NCBI GenBank assembly: GCA_030142905.1
Contig: JASJOG010000007.1
Span: 4,481,001 to 4,545,000, forward strand
Source: Heliopora coerulea
Lineage: Eukaryota; Cnidaria; Anthozoa; Scleralcyonacea; Helioporidae
Reading direction: 5' to 3'
Length of the DNA: 64,000 nt
Part shown: positions 12,701-26,000 of the stretch, piece by piece
How positions within the stretch are numbered: the first letter of the stretch is position 1
Layout of the letters: the number at the start of each line of letters is the position of its first letter
Notes under the pieces: generated by a model
Told to the model about the DNA's origin: nothing
The model's input: only the letters and a program-made list of their open reading frames with translations
The model's database searches: none
Made by a program: the position numbers and the translations under genes

Positions 12701-15700
12701 ACTCCGTCGTAGGGCTCGACGAAAGTTCCGTCCGGTCGTCCCAAGACAAGTAGATCTCAATGTCGGGCAAGTAACTTTTCCTACTCGTTTGCACAATAGG
12801 TAAGGGTCCATAGATACCGTCTGCTGACTAAAAGATAGCGGGACTAGTGATGTGTGTCCTGGGCAAGCAAAATTTCTTGAGAGTTGTTTGCCGGAAGAGC
12901 AAGCTGGGATTCAAGTTTTTTTTCGAGCCTTGCGTGGAGTTCCAAGCGGAGAAGGCAAACATTTCCTGTAATGTGGAAACTAACTTTTCTGCCCTGACAA
13001 GAAGCATCAAAGCAAGTTGTTTGCACGCAAACAAGTAAGAATCCCGTGTAAAGCGACTAACACATGATGTTTACCTTCTCACAAACGACACAAACTTTAG
13101 TGCCGTTACAGTTTATTTTCACTGACTTGATCTTGCCAACACCTGGTATTCTAGCCTCGAAGGATTTACAAGGCCCATGTTGCTTGGCTTCCCTACAAAC
13201 CACCAAAGATGGAGAATAAGACAGGGTACATGACAAAAATAGATCAGGATCGCCAGTTATGGAATATCCGACAAGTGTGCATTCGACCCAAAATGCAACG
13301 GGAGTCGCGCAACCGGCGAGGGACAAGGTGACATCCTTGGAACCGGTAGATGACTACGGGTAATCCAGGTGTCAGTTAAACTGGGATGAACCAGTTACTG
13401 AAAGGTTGCATGGTACTCAGTTGAGTGTTTTCACTAGGCATTTTTCCTGTTGAAATGAAGTCATTCACGTTTCTATAACCGCACGGAGACACTCAAATTA
13501 GACAGAGACACTCATATGTGGCCATGCTCTCTGCAACGACCTCTGTAGCTCAGTTGGCAGAGCATCGCACTAGATTCGCGGGATCGATTCCCAGCCGGAA
13601 GGCCAAAAGTTGTATTTTCGCAACAGGTCCCGGTTGGGTCTTAGAAATCGAGGTAGCCGAGCACTCGAGATTTTCATTCACCTGAATTGTCAACTTACAA
13701 TAAGCATGTCGAGTGAAAGTGCCATGATGTTTCAGTATGTATAAATATATATATAATTCATTTATGTAAATAGGACCGATCTCTTATACAAGCTCTTCAA
13801 GTCTTGTATATTCGTGACCCTTGATAAAGGGGCAGAACCCCGAAATGTCGATGCTACATATTAAAGGTTTTTATTGATGAATGTGTTTTAATGTTTTTAA
13901 ACCGTGGAAGTGGAAGGTTCTTCAACTTAGACACACACACATATACACATATAAAATAGTCACAGATTAAACTTTAAAAATCTTTAATACCATCAACGTT
14001 TCGGAGCATGCCCCTTTACCAAGACGTGAGTTCAAATTGTTGACATGGTGTATTTATACCAAAAAGTCCCATTACATTTACATAAAATCTGTAATATTAA
14101 GTGCCGGAGAAATGAATGTGTCTAATTTGTACGCCCAAAAACCTTCCCTCTCGGTAGGATTACTTATATCTGCCTTATCAATTATATTAATTTGCATTTC
14201 TTCCAAACCTTTATGTTCCGGCTCACAAAAATGTGCATACTAATGCTCACCTGGAATTCCTCTTTGCCCCTTACTAAATCTGTTTAAACTACTCTTATGA
14301 TTGTCACATCTCCTCCGGAATAACGTTATAGTACTCCCCACATAAATCTTTTGGCATTTTCTACATCTTATCAAGTAAACAGCTCCCACGGAATCACAAT
14401 CAAAGGGAAAATTTATGTGTTACGTACATCCACTTTCCTCAAATGTACATCATTCCTCGACATAGTAACAAATCTGACATCTTCTCTTTCCACACCTCTT
14501 CATCCCCCTACTCACTACTTTCTCCATTAAGTTTAGCTCTTACTAACACATCTCTAAAGTTTCTCGGCCTTCTATAGGTAACCATAGGTCTTTCCCCTAA
14601 CACCCTTTTCATGCCCTCCGATGCATGTAATATCGGCCAAAGAAAATCAATAATACTACTACCTTCCGAAAACGCTGGATGAAAATTAAAAATTAGAGGA
14701 ATCTCATTCCCCTTTAAATGTCCGGATTTTACACCTTGACTAAGAAGACTATCCCCACTTCTCTCTTTGGCCTTCTCAAATTGAGAGTCCAAAAACTTTT
14801 CTTTAACTTACTCTTCTGAAGTACGATGAGCATTCAACTAGCAAGTCCGAAGCCCCTTGCAGCCACCAATCAATCTCAGGCCCGCCCGGAGTGTTGGTGG
14901 GGCTCAAGGCTAAATAGAAATTGGGGGGCCTTACAAAACTTATTTTGGTCGATATGGCGCTTGACAATAACGCTTTCATCGCGTTCTTTACCGGAGGGCC
15001 TGAAGATAATTATTCTGTTGAAGACATGTGTGTCCTACCCTGGCTCAGTGTAAGGGCCCAGCGATCAACGAATAAATAAACAGCGTCGATTAAACAGAAG
15101 TAGCGGATCTTATTCAGTTATTGGATCTTCAATTGAAACATAAAGGAAATAAAGTTATCATTATGTTGAGGGGGAATCTCTTGTGTTGGTGCCCGGGGCC
15201 CTTCTTGAGGTAGGGGTCCGGGGCAAACTGCCTCAGTTACCCCCGCCCCCTCTGGACGGACCTGCTCGGAGATGAGACACAATGGTCAGCGTGTATACTA
15301 GCTAGACTCTATCCCAGAGTATGTTTAATTTACTCATATCTCTTAAATCCCAAAACTCAATTTTCAGCCAAGGAGGGTATTTTTAATGTTCTGGTAACAA
15401 TGACACTGGTTCATTTGTTCATAATTACAGCTACGTCTGACATCGTTTAAATTATTACAATTTACTCCCCCGTTTTTTCTCAGATAAATTTAAACACTAC
15501 CTTCGCGAAAGGTCCCACATCTTAATATGGCCCAAGCTCGTCCCTGCCACCAAAAATGATCCGCAGATGTCGACCAAAACTGGGTCTCCTTCAGACTCGT
15601 GAAATGCAAGAAGTTGTTTCACTGTTCCCTAAAAAAGACATCAGTTAACTTTTTTTTAATCCCTATTAATACAAACAGAAGAGATGATTCCAGATTAAAA

Positions 15701-18700
15701 TCCTAGAGAGCCACGGAAATCTTTTTTCCAATACTTCACTTTTCTTACTATAATCACTACTGCTACCGGAAACAAGTGCTCTCTCGGTTTACGCGAACCA
15801 GCGATTATCTATTATTAACAAGGGAACTTAAGAAAGGGCGTTTTTTGGGACGGCGATGGTGACGGCGACCGGATGTCACTTTCACTTCCGGATGACGTAG
15901 TTGTTTGTCTTAATCCACCGACGACATTCTGCCCCGACGTCAAAATACAGGTTTTTGGGTTGTCTCTAGAACGTGAGTAAAACGTTTAATATTTAGGCTC
16001 GAAAGAGTATTTCTTGATTAGTTTACTTGGTGGTTAGTATCTTCAGTCTTTTTCTTGTTAGTTGGTTCGAGAAAAAAACAAAAATATTCGTTAACTTTGA
16101 AAATTACGTTCATATGTTGGTTGTAAACTTTGTCAAACCACGACAACGAGTACGAAGATAAGTGTCGTCGGATAGCTTCCCAAGACCAAACTATTCAAGT
16201 TTCTAATTGAAGTTAATCTTTTAACTTTAGATCATTAAGAAGGCAATTCAAAGTCAGGTCATGGTAAAACCGAAACTTTAAGTTGTGTTATTGTCAGTCA
16301 TTTGTCATTCATAATGCAGTAGAAACATCTAGAACTCCGTTAAATATGGTAAATATTTGAGGTCCTATACTTCAAAGACAAATACAAAACAGAAAAGGTC
16401 TTACTCTGTCATACATCGAAACCGTGATATGGTCTGAACGAAACGAATGTTCAAGCACATTCAGGGACGTTGTAGTCGGACATTTTGCTTTGCTTAACTT
16501 TCGTATTTTTGACGAGAACGTCGCACTCTTTCCAGACCCAGTCAATTTTATCGTCGCCGCAAAAATATCGTTTCTTAAGTTCCCTACTAGGTAATCCTCG
16601 ATTGGTCATCCTACGTTACGGTCGTGGTTAGTAGATATACCCGAGGAGGATTAGGATCAGGATTAGGATTAGGGTTAGGGTTGGGATTAGTGTTAGGGCT
16701 AGAACTAACCCCAAACCAAACCCTAATCCTAACCTATCCTAACATACCCTAGTCCACTTTCTCAGGTATGCCTTCTAGCCACGACCTCTGCCTTACGCGT
16801 GCACTTGATGACGTCTTGAAACTTTCTCAAGTGTGCAAAATGCGAAGACATCTGCTATCCTGTTTTCGATTCCTTTGTTGCCTAATTTACACTTCGTTTT
16901 CTATATGTGCTGCTACACGATAGAACTCACTCCTGCGTCCCTCGGTCTGTACAAATCAAATACTTTCCCGTGAAAACCTCAGACTCGGTTAACAAGTAAT
17001 CGGGAATCAATGTCATGCAACGTATGCTACAAAACAGGTTTCCAACCTCAAGACAATAACTGAGATATGCATGACATAGGGTAAGACATTTTTGAATTAA
17101 TGCACATTTATCAACAGACGTAAGCAATATCCTCAGAATTTTCACAAAAATTTTACTCTAATTCAATATGAAGTTGCTCAAATCACCATCCAGGCCGAGC
17201 TTCATTCAAATTAGGGCGGGAAAAATGTTGACATCTTTGAACTGTTTAAACGTTCTTCAACCTTTGCTGGTTCGCTTCACGCACAATTAAAAATATTGCC
17301 ACGCCAATATTTCACATGTTACACGTTGCAAGAAGGCCAAATTACGTCTCGTATTCAAGACAGGGCGGTGAATTCGGCTTTAAATATCGCGGGCTAGGAT
17401 AATGTGGCCACAGGTCAGTCAAAATGAGGACAGTACTCACTGGCTGATTGGAACCAACTTAACATCAAAAGATATAGCAAGACAATTTGCCACGTAAAAC
17501 ATCTACTCGACGAACAGCAGTAATACAATTCGGTTCTGCCAGGAAGTAATGTCTTGTTTTCAAAGATTTCAATATTTTTAAAACGGGGAAAAGTAAGTGG
17601 GGTTTGATTTGTAACTAATTTCTTGTTTTACATCGATGAAAATACGTCGAAGTAGATGGTGTTTTAAACTGAAAGTTCGAAGCTTCGAAGGATGTCGTAT
17701 CGAGGGTTTGAATGTTAATTTTTAGCTTTTGTTCACCCCCTAACTCAAAGAAAATACAGTTGATTTTAGCCATGATATTAGTTATTAATCTTTTATCCGT
17801 TGCATAACATTTTTATAACTGCAAGTCGTGTACAAAGGCTTTTTGAATGTACTTTCCTTCTCTCCAAGCTACATAAGTTAGTTAACAGTTTGATAATCTT
17901 GGTCATCCGACTTACCTGAAAATTCCGCACTTGTATTTTCCCTGGCTCTGCGGTGTAAACGCTTTGATCATGCGCAACCACAGTCAAGGAATCCGATGTA
18001 AACGACCCTTGAAAAACAGAGTTAGTCACCATTTAAAATTCGATGGTAGAGCCATAGGCTTCTGCTAAATTACTACAACACAACACTACAATGCAAGAAA
18101 CCGTACCAAAGGACAGTAATGCGTATCACAGTAGAATACAATTCCGAAAAGTAAACGACAGAGAAAGGATTGAAATTAACTAAGCAGAGATAGATTGAGC
18201 ACAGACTAGCAACAATCCGCAGACAAAAAATGGGAGACAACTGGATAACTATTATATTTTTTAATCATATGATGTGGTGTGAGACAGTAAGACTTGGGAT
18301 GCGTTATATCAACTGTCTCACCTGCAGCTCTAACCATTGCAACATCACTTGAAATTTCATAAACAACAACCCTTTTTCCATCCCAGACAATAGCATGGTC
18401 CTACAAGATGTAATACATCAGTTTTCTTGTTACTAATTGAAACAAGAAGGGATTGGGTTAAAGTTCCAAGAATGCAGGTATATGGTTGTAGAGGATTATT
18501 AAAGTATCATATATGCAGGTATTTGGGTAGGAATTATAAATAAAAACGTTCTCTTATCAGAAACATTTTTATTCAACGAGCTTTCGGCTGGCAGTCTGCT
18601 GCTTCTAGAGATTCAACATAAATTGGAATGTACATACATATATTATGGCAATTTCACTCGACTGCTTATCGTAAGTCAACAATTCTGATGAAGGAAAATC

Positions 18701-20026
18701 TCGAGTGCTCGGCTACCTCGATTTGTTTTGGATGTTTTTTTTTTCTTTAAAAAAAAAAACAAAAAATACAACAACAACAAAAAACAACCAAAAAACCGAG
18801 GTAGGTAGGTTAAAAGGAAGGGTGGTAGGTAGCTACGTAGGTAGGTAGCTATGTAGGTAGGTGGCTATGTAGATAGGTACGTTGATTGGTAGGTTGCTCG
18901 CTACTTAGGTAGGTAGATAGGTAGGTTGGTAGGTAGGTTAGTAGGTAGGTAGGGAGGTAGGGAGGTAGGTAGGGAGGTAGGTAGGGAAGTATGTATGTAG
19001 GTATGTACGTACGTACTTAGGTAGGACGGTAGGTAGGTAGGTAGGTACTTAAGTATAAAGGTAGGTAGGTAGGTAGGTAGACAGTTCGGCAGGCAGGCAT
19101 GTAGGTAGGTAGATAGGTCGGTAGGCAGGCAGGCAGACAGGCCGGTAGGCAGGTAGGTAGGCAGGCCGGCAGACAGGCAGAAAGGAGGATTGAGTTATAG
19201 GGAAGTAAGGACCACAAGTTTATCAGTACATTACTGTTATGTGTTATCCTCTATAAACAAAGTTGTCAAAACAAATCAAATCAAAGGGATTTGGAAGGTA
19301 GGTGTACAGGTAAGTAGGTAGAGAGCGAGGTAGGGAACGAAGTAGGCAGTCACAAAGATGAAACTCACCTTTAATATATAAACGCCTTTGATATGGATAT
19401 CTGTTTTCAGATCTTGGCAATAATCTGTGGCAAAATGCTCGATGGTTAGCTGACTAGGTGAGATTTGTATAGCTGCCACCTTTAAATACAAAGGTAAAGG
19501 ACGAAATCAGTAAACCCCAATCGGTGATTTTGTGGAAAAGAAGAAAAGGAGGTGAATATGAATAGAGATCAAGCTATTTGTTTTAAATAAGGTCGTTCAC
19601 ACACGGAACCAGTTCTCAACAATCTTACCACGCAAACACTAATTCCCATACTCTAGCAGGATATATACCATACTAGGATATGTGAAATGTTCACATATCC
19701 TATATGGTATGTTCACATATCCTAGTATGGCAACAAACAAAGAAACAACCAAAGAAACAAACAAAGAAACAAACAAACAAACAAACAAACTTTGCTAAAT
19801 AAGTTATTACAACAGGACAAATTAGTGGAGAATGTTTTGAAAAGAATGCAAAAAGCAGTTATATTTGGCTCGATTCGTATAAAGAACCTTTTTAAATCTG
19901 TTAGAACTTAGGAATTTTAACATGTATATATTTAGTATCGTTGGTTAAAGGTGTTCAGGCTACTCGATTAGAGCCCTGAACATATTTTATGTAATTATCT
20001 TTTTAAACAAGACATTAAAGTAAAAG

Positions 20027-20057
<31 letters not shown>

Positions 20058-23000
20058 AAAAATGAAGGAAAGAAAGAAAACACAAGAAGGAAAGAAAGAA
20101 TGAAAGAATGAGAGAAAGAAAGAAGGAAAGAAAGAAAGAAAGAACCGAACAAACAAAGAAACAACCAAAGAAACAAACAAAGAAACAACCAAAGAAACAA
20201 AGAAACAACCAAAGAAACAAACAAAGAAACAAACAAAGAAACAAAGAAACAAACAAAGAAACAAACAAAGGAACAAAGAAACAAACAAAGAAACAAAGAA
20301 ACAAAGAAACAAACAAAGAAACAAAGAAACAAACAAAGGAAGAAACAAAGGAAAGAAGAAAGAAAAGAAAAAAGGAAAAAAGAAAGAAAGATAGTAAGAA
20401 AGGAAAAAAGAAGGAAAGAAAGACAAAAGGAAAGACAAAAGGAAGGAAGGAAGAAACAAGGAAAGAAAGAATGAATTAAAGGAATGAAGTAAAGAGATGA
20501 AGAAAGGACACATTTTTACAAACAAAAGAATCTTCAACCTTTCGTTTGAAGAATACTTAAATCAATACCACTATCTAATCAACTCACCATGTCGTTAAAG
20601 TGCACGTTCATGACCTGTTCGTTTAAAATAACGACGGACGATCTAACGTTGACTCCTAAAAGTCCTCTATTACCACCCCACTAAAAAACAAAGAATATCC
20701 TGTCACAAGAATGAGATATGATTGTCCAGAAACCAGGATATGTGCTTTCTTATTGCCCACGACAATGAGAAATCTGGAGAGGTGAGAGTATAAAAAAGAA
20801 AATTATGAATACAAATCGGTTTCGAATTGAAATAAAACACAGATTGGTGCAACTGGAACGAACCAAAGTTAAGTAAAAGTAAATACAGAATACGTATTTT
20901 GCTTTAAGTCTTTCCCAGCAGGATCCATTTTCTAGTATTTTATTCTGGTTAACGTCTGACAATTTTACTCGTCAAAGGGAGAGATCCTACCTGAAAAGGG
21001 TTGAGGAGAAAGAAAATTTAAATTGTCAAAGACTCAATGTCAAATGCATTTAACGTCTTTCGAGAAGTGTAACGTATGGATTCTTTTATGTAAATAGCAA
21101 CTCATAACTGACAGCTCAGGATAAGAAAGACGCTGTTGGTTAGGGGTGCACCGGATTTAGTATCCGGTCGGATAATCTTGCCGAATTGTCAAAAATTTTG
21201 CAATCCGATTTCCGGACAGATTGCCGGGTATATTTTTGATTCACTTTTCTAGCAAAATGCATTGACTGATGACACAAAAAGGGCACAAAAGTAAGCTGGT
21301 TGGTGGTTACTTTGTAGTTCATTCATTAAACCAACACGAACAAAAGGTATCAACTACCAACTGAAAATTGCAATATACCGAATGGTGTGAATATGCTCTT
21401 GCACCAGTTATAAAACGTACAGCATTAACTCTTTCCCTACCCACTTGTTTGGAGTCGGAAATGAAGATATGAAACTTTAAAAAACGTATTTTCCCAATTA
21501 CTTTGTTTAATGGCTTTGTTTCCGTCTTCCGCTTGCCATTTGTATTACAGAGTGATGTAAGGCTTAAAGCCTTACAAACATCACTCTGTAAACTGAAGAT
21601 GGCTTAAGTCTTGCCGAAACATGTCTTTAAAAAGTATTCTCGTGTTTTTGAAATTTATAACTGTCCTTTTGCTAACAAGAAGTTTTGGAAAACTTCAGCA
21701 TATATTCCTGCGTAATAACCAGAAGCGATCGCAGCAGTGTAGCTCTAACAGTTACGCATGCCAGCAATAATGTTGGGCAGAACTGAAAATGGTTGATTAA
21801 TATACGTAATTTTGAATCGAATATTGTGGTATCCGGCCGGATTTTCTTTCACTATCCGGCAAATACGGTATCCGGCCGGATAGTAAAAGTCACGATCCGG
21901 TGCACCCCTAGTGTTGATCTTGGGATGTTTAGTACGATGAGGTATGTTTAAGTGCAATTTCAAGCGATTTCGTCGAAGAATTGAAAAGATATACATGATT
22001 TTTCGATAAGTAAAAAGACTGAGTCCGTAACTTGACCTGGTTGATTGTCTCATTCACGCAGACAGATCTGGGGTATCTCAACGACAAAGACAGATATGGA
22101 TAAGCTGTAAAAGATGCTCTTCACCGCTTTAAGACCCGGGGACGTAGTTTATTGGGTGTCGGGGTGAGACACCTCCAAAGTTAGTAAAAAACCAGAAACT
22201 TCGAGCAAAAATGGATAGTTGGAGCATTAAATTTCGGGCAAAATTTGCTTTGGTAAGGTAGGTAAAAAGCACTTTTGGTCACTGCTTTATGTTCAATTTA
22301 CGTATTGAGGCGGAGGAAGTGAGGGTACACCATACACTGCACGAATGCGCGTCAATTTAAATTCGGGCGATTTTTGAAAGGATATAATATTTGGGCAAGT
22401 TAAGCTGGACTCCTCCCAACACCTCAATCAAAATGGACTAACTACCCCCCTGTTAAGGTCAAGAGTACTTTACGAGCTCTTTCAAGTGAAACAAACCAAA
22501 CTTTCATTTCATCTTTTTCCACCTTAACCCTCGTCTCAACGACGCACTCCTTGACCCCAACGATCTCACGTCGTTCCACCTACCTGGAGCTGTAAAACAG
22601 GTTCTTGTATAACCGATGGAGGAAACAGCTCCCATCGTTTATTTCCGTCCACATGTGAGCCCGTTTTACTTTTGACAGCGTACCACATTGCCACTTTGCC
22701 CATATTGGTACCACCAGCCAGGACACCTGCGAATGAACAAAAGCACTGAATAAGAGGGGTATATTTTGTAGCAATGACAGAAGCACCAGTCTCACAGCAA
22801 ACGATTCCTGACTAGGGTCTATCCAGTCCTTTGCTTGGGTCTTGCCCTTGTCAGAGCCGTATATACAATCCTGGCCAACAATGACTGGAACAGCGTTGTT
22901 AATCACTCCCTGCTAACCGTACAGTAGACTAAAGAGGGAATATCACTCGCTACTCTCCCTCTCCCCCTCTATCAATGTTGCTTCATTCCACCGTGTAAGA

Positions 23001-26000
23001 TGATGCTGGCTGTGTCATACGCAAACGAAAAATTGACCAAAAACATGCAGCATTGAAGGGGCGACGGGGGGTCAAAAGTGTGTTCATTTTAAAGTGTTGT
23101 CCCAATATTTTTGGTCAGGATTGTATGTGGCAATTCACCCGGAGCAAATTCTGTTGAAGGCGCCTCCTGGGCCCTCGCTCCTTATAATATTTGTATAGCG
23201 GTAATATAGGTGTACAACTTAATAAGGTAAGCCTGTGAAAACAAGTGTTTTTGCGCTTTTTGTGGGTTTTACTTTTTGTTTTGTTTTGGGTTTTTTCTTG
23301 GTGTTTTTTTATTCAAAATGTGATTGAAAACTTAAAACAGGAGCTGCCGAGCCTTGAAAGCCACAAAGTTGTCAATTAACGGCGAGAAGTTGAGACATTG
23401 ATTTAACATTTTCTTGAGCTTGGGAAAGCATTATTCAATCTGGTAACAAGGCCCAAAAAAAGCCGATTATTCGATTTTGATTATTCAAGAAAATGGGCAA
23501 CCATACTGACAGCCAACTCATGTAAGTTCCCATGCCCTAGTTGGAATCAGTTATCACAAGCTCATTCATTCTTTCTTACCGAGACGTTGGTTTTCGAAAC
23601 GTGATCTTGGTCAGCTTAGTATTTAGGTAACTTACCCTTACAAAAATTTCACATGCCATTTCACATATGAAATGTTTCATATGTGAAAATATTTCAATTC
23701 CATGTGTGAAATTAATTTTCACTTTTCACATTCCCCTTCGAATATGAAATACCAGGGTTTGACACTAACTTTTTATAACACTTTCCACCTTGGAAAGTAG
23801 GTTTCAAATTTTACTTTCCATTTCAAAATCTTATTTCCCAAAACGAAGGGCAGACCTGCTAAGTGCTAACCATGATAAATTAATAGTAACAAAAAAATTC
23901 TTCCCCACGTCTCATTACATTCAGACTTCAGCAATTTTCGAAGACTGAATATCGTTTTCGGGTGGTGCCTTATTTTTTGCCCACTTTTTTCATTTAAACC
24001 TTTTTAACCGTAAGATTTACTTTCCAGTTTAGCCCAAAATTTACTTGCTTCGAAGTTGGTTAAAATATTTCAATACCGACTCCTTTTTCAAGAAGTCTAA
24101 CGATAGTATATCGAGCCCTCCTCTTCGTATATCAAGTCTCATTGAGTGGAAAGACGATGTATGGAGAAAGATAATGCATCCTTATTGCAATAACTGGGAA
24201 AAACAGTCAAAGCTCAAACGCTACTGTTTCCACGGTGAGATATGAGTTTATAACACTTCTTCTATACTTAAACATCGTCCGTAGGGACTTGTGGTTGTTC
24301 TAAAGATAGAATGCCCATAACAGAAGACCGTACTAATTACAGCATGCAAAAATATACATACGGTGGAGAACCACCTTCACTGTTTCAGTACAGAAAACCA
24401 TTATAGAGGCTCGGCGGTAGACTAGACCAGTGACACGACATTTGGATTAAATATATACTACAATGGGTAGGCTGACATAAGGTGTAAATGTAGAGAAATG
24501 TAGCCAACGTTTCTCTGGAGTGTAGTCTTCAGTTTTTAGACGTCAAGTGATGAAACACTGAGCCAGGAAAAATTCGGTCTGAAGATAAACGTATTGATAA
24601 ATAAAGATACCTTTGACTTTACAGTAAGCAATGCATGTGACACATTCTCCGTTTTCGTATCCAGAAGTGTCTAACGCCAAGACGTAGTTGTCATCCTGTT
24701 CAAGGTCCCATATTCTGTGAAAGAGCACCAGGAGATGAGTTCTGGTTAAACTCGATGAGTTAGAGTACAGTAAAGCACATGAATAGAAGTTAAGTAAAGA
24801 TATGAAAAGTAAACGAATGGGAAAGAATGGAACCAAAAAGTGAAGAAAAAATTTGAAAGTGAGAAGAAAAAAAGAGATCGATATGAGCAGAAGCAAGGTA
24901 GCGAAGCGACATGAAGTGAAATAAAGCGGACTAAGGCAGAATGAATAACGTTGATAAGTATTTTGACGCATATCTCACGCACATGAAAAAGGAATGGAAG
25001 GGAAGGGAAGGGGTGGAAAGGGAAGGGAAGGGAAGGGATGGAAAGGGAAGGGAAGGGAAGGGATGGAAAGGGAAGGGAAGGGAAGGGATGGGAAGGGATG
25101 GAAAGGGAAGGGAAGGGGAAAGGAAGGGAAAGAAAGGAAAGGAAAGGCAACGAAAGGGAAGGAAAGGGAACGAAAGGGAACGAAAGGGAAGGGAAGGGAA
25201 ATGAAAATTGAGGCACAATTACCATTGATAAGCACTTTGATACATACCTCACAACAGGTTCACCAGAAGCAGTGGCAAGGACACCTGGCCCTGCCCAGAT
25301 GATAGAACTATTCCCGGTTCCTCCGCTGATTTTAACCTGGGTAGAAAATTTGTAATACGATTTAATCGCTAACATCTACGTCCTTCACGGTTTTTTTTCT
25401 CGTTTCGTTGTTTTGAAAAAAGTCTCACAAAGACGTTTGAATTCTAAGCGCTTAAAAAGAACATCCTTGAACCTAATGTATACTACAGTTTTTGATTAAG
25501 ATCAAACGATCACAGACCCAGAACGAATCAGTGTCAAAACGTCAAAGTAGCGGAGACGAAATCAATATAAAAAGACTGGTACGTCAACGAAAGTACTGTA
25601 GGCTGTGTGTTGAAATACCTCAATAAGCAGACTATCGTCTTTCCGTTGGATGATCGTATCATCTAAATTACATGGCCGACCAAACGGTCTCAACTGATGC
25701 CCGACAAATGTTACGGTGGCAAAATCAAACTGTGTTTATTCGACATCTGTCGAATACTGATTTTTGTGTATAATAATTTTCATGCCCACTAATCTTCGTT
25801 CAAATTAATTTTCACTTATACTAATTTTCGTGGAATCAAATTTTCCGATTTTAAGACCAATACCGCTTGGAATACGGTTGGAATATGGTTGGAAAAGTGT
25901 GGTGAAAAAAAAATCGCGGCAAGTGGAGAAACCAATGAGAAACCAGTTCTGTGCAGCACCAAGAAACCAACTGATTGCAGCCAGTGACATACCAACGAGG

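Noticed and set aside
13545..13606. Functional tRNA gene
   Set aside because: A- and B-box words are present but the acceptor stem does not pair and the spacing is short. Better explained as a SINE head.
19995..20537. Long Phe/Leu/Ser and Lys/Thr/Gln open frames (up to 180 codons)
   Set aside because: They are translations of AAAG and AAACAAAG simple repeats, with no splice context or domain.
22580..22906. 108-codon minus-strand open frame as a gene
   Set aside because: It overlaps IFT140 exon 8 in a different frame. The exon phase and family match select the other frame.
24746..25375. 209-codon minus-strand open frame
   Set aside because: Only its first part is real (IFT140 exon 6). The rest translates the GGGAA repeat and intron sequence.
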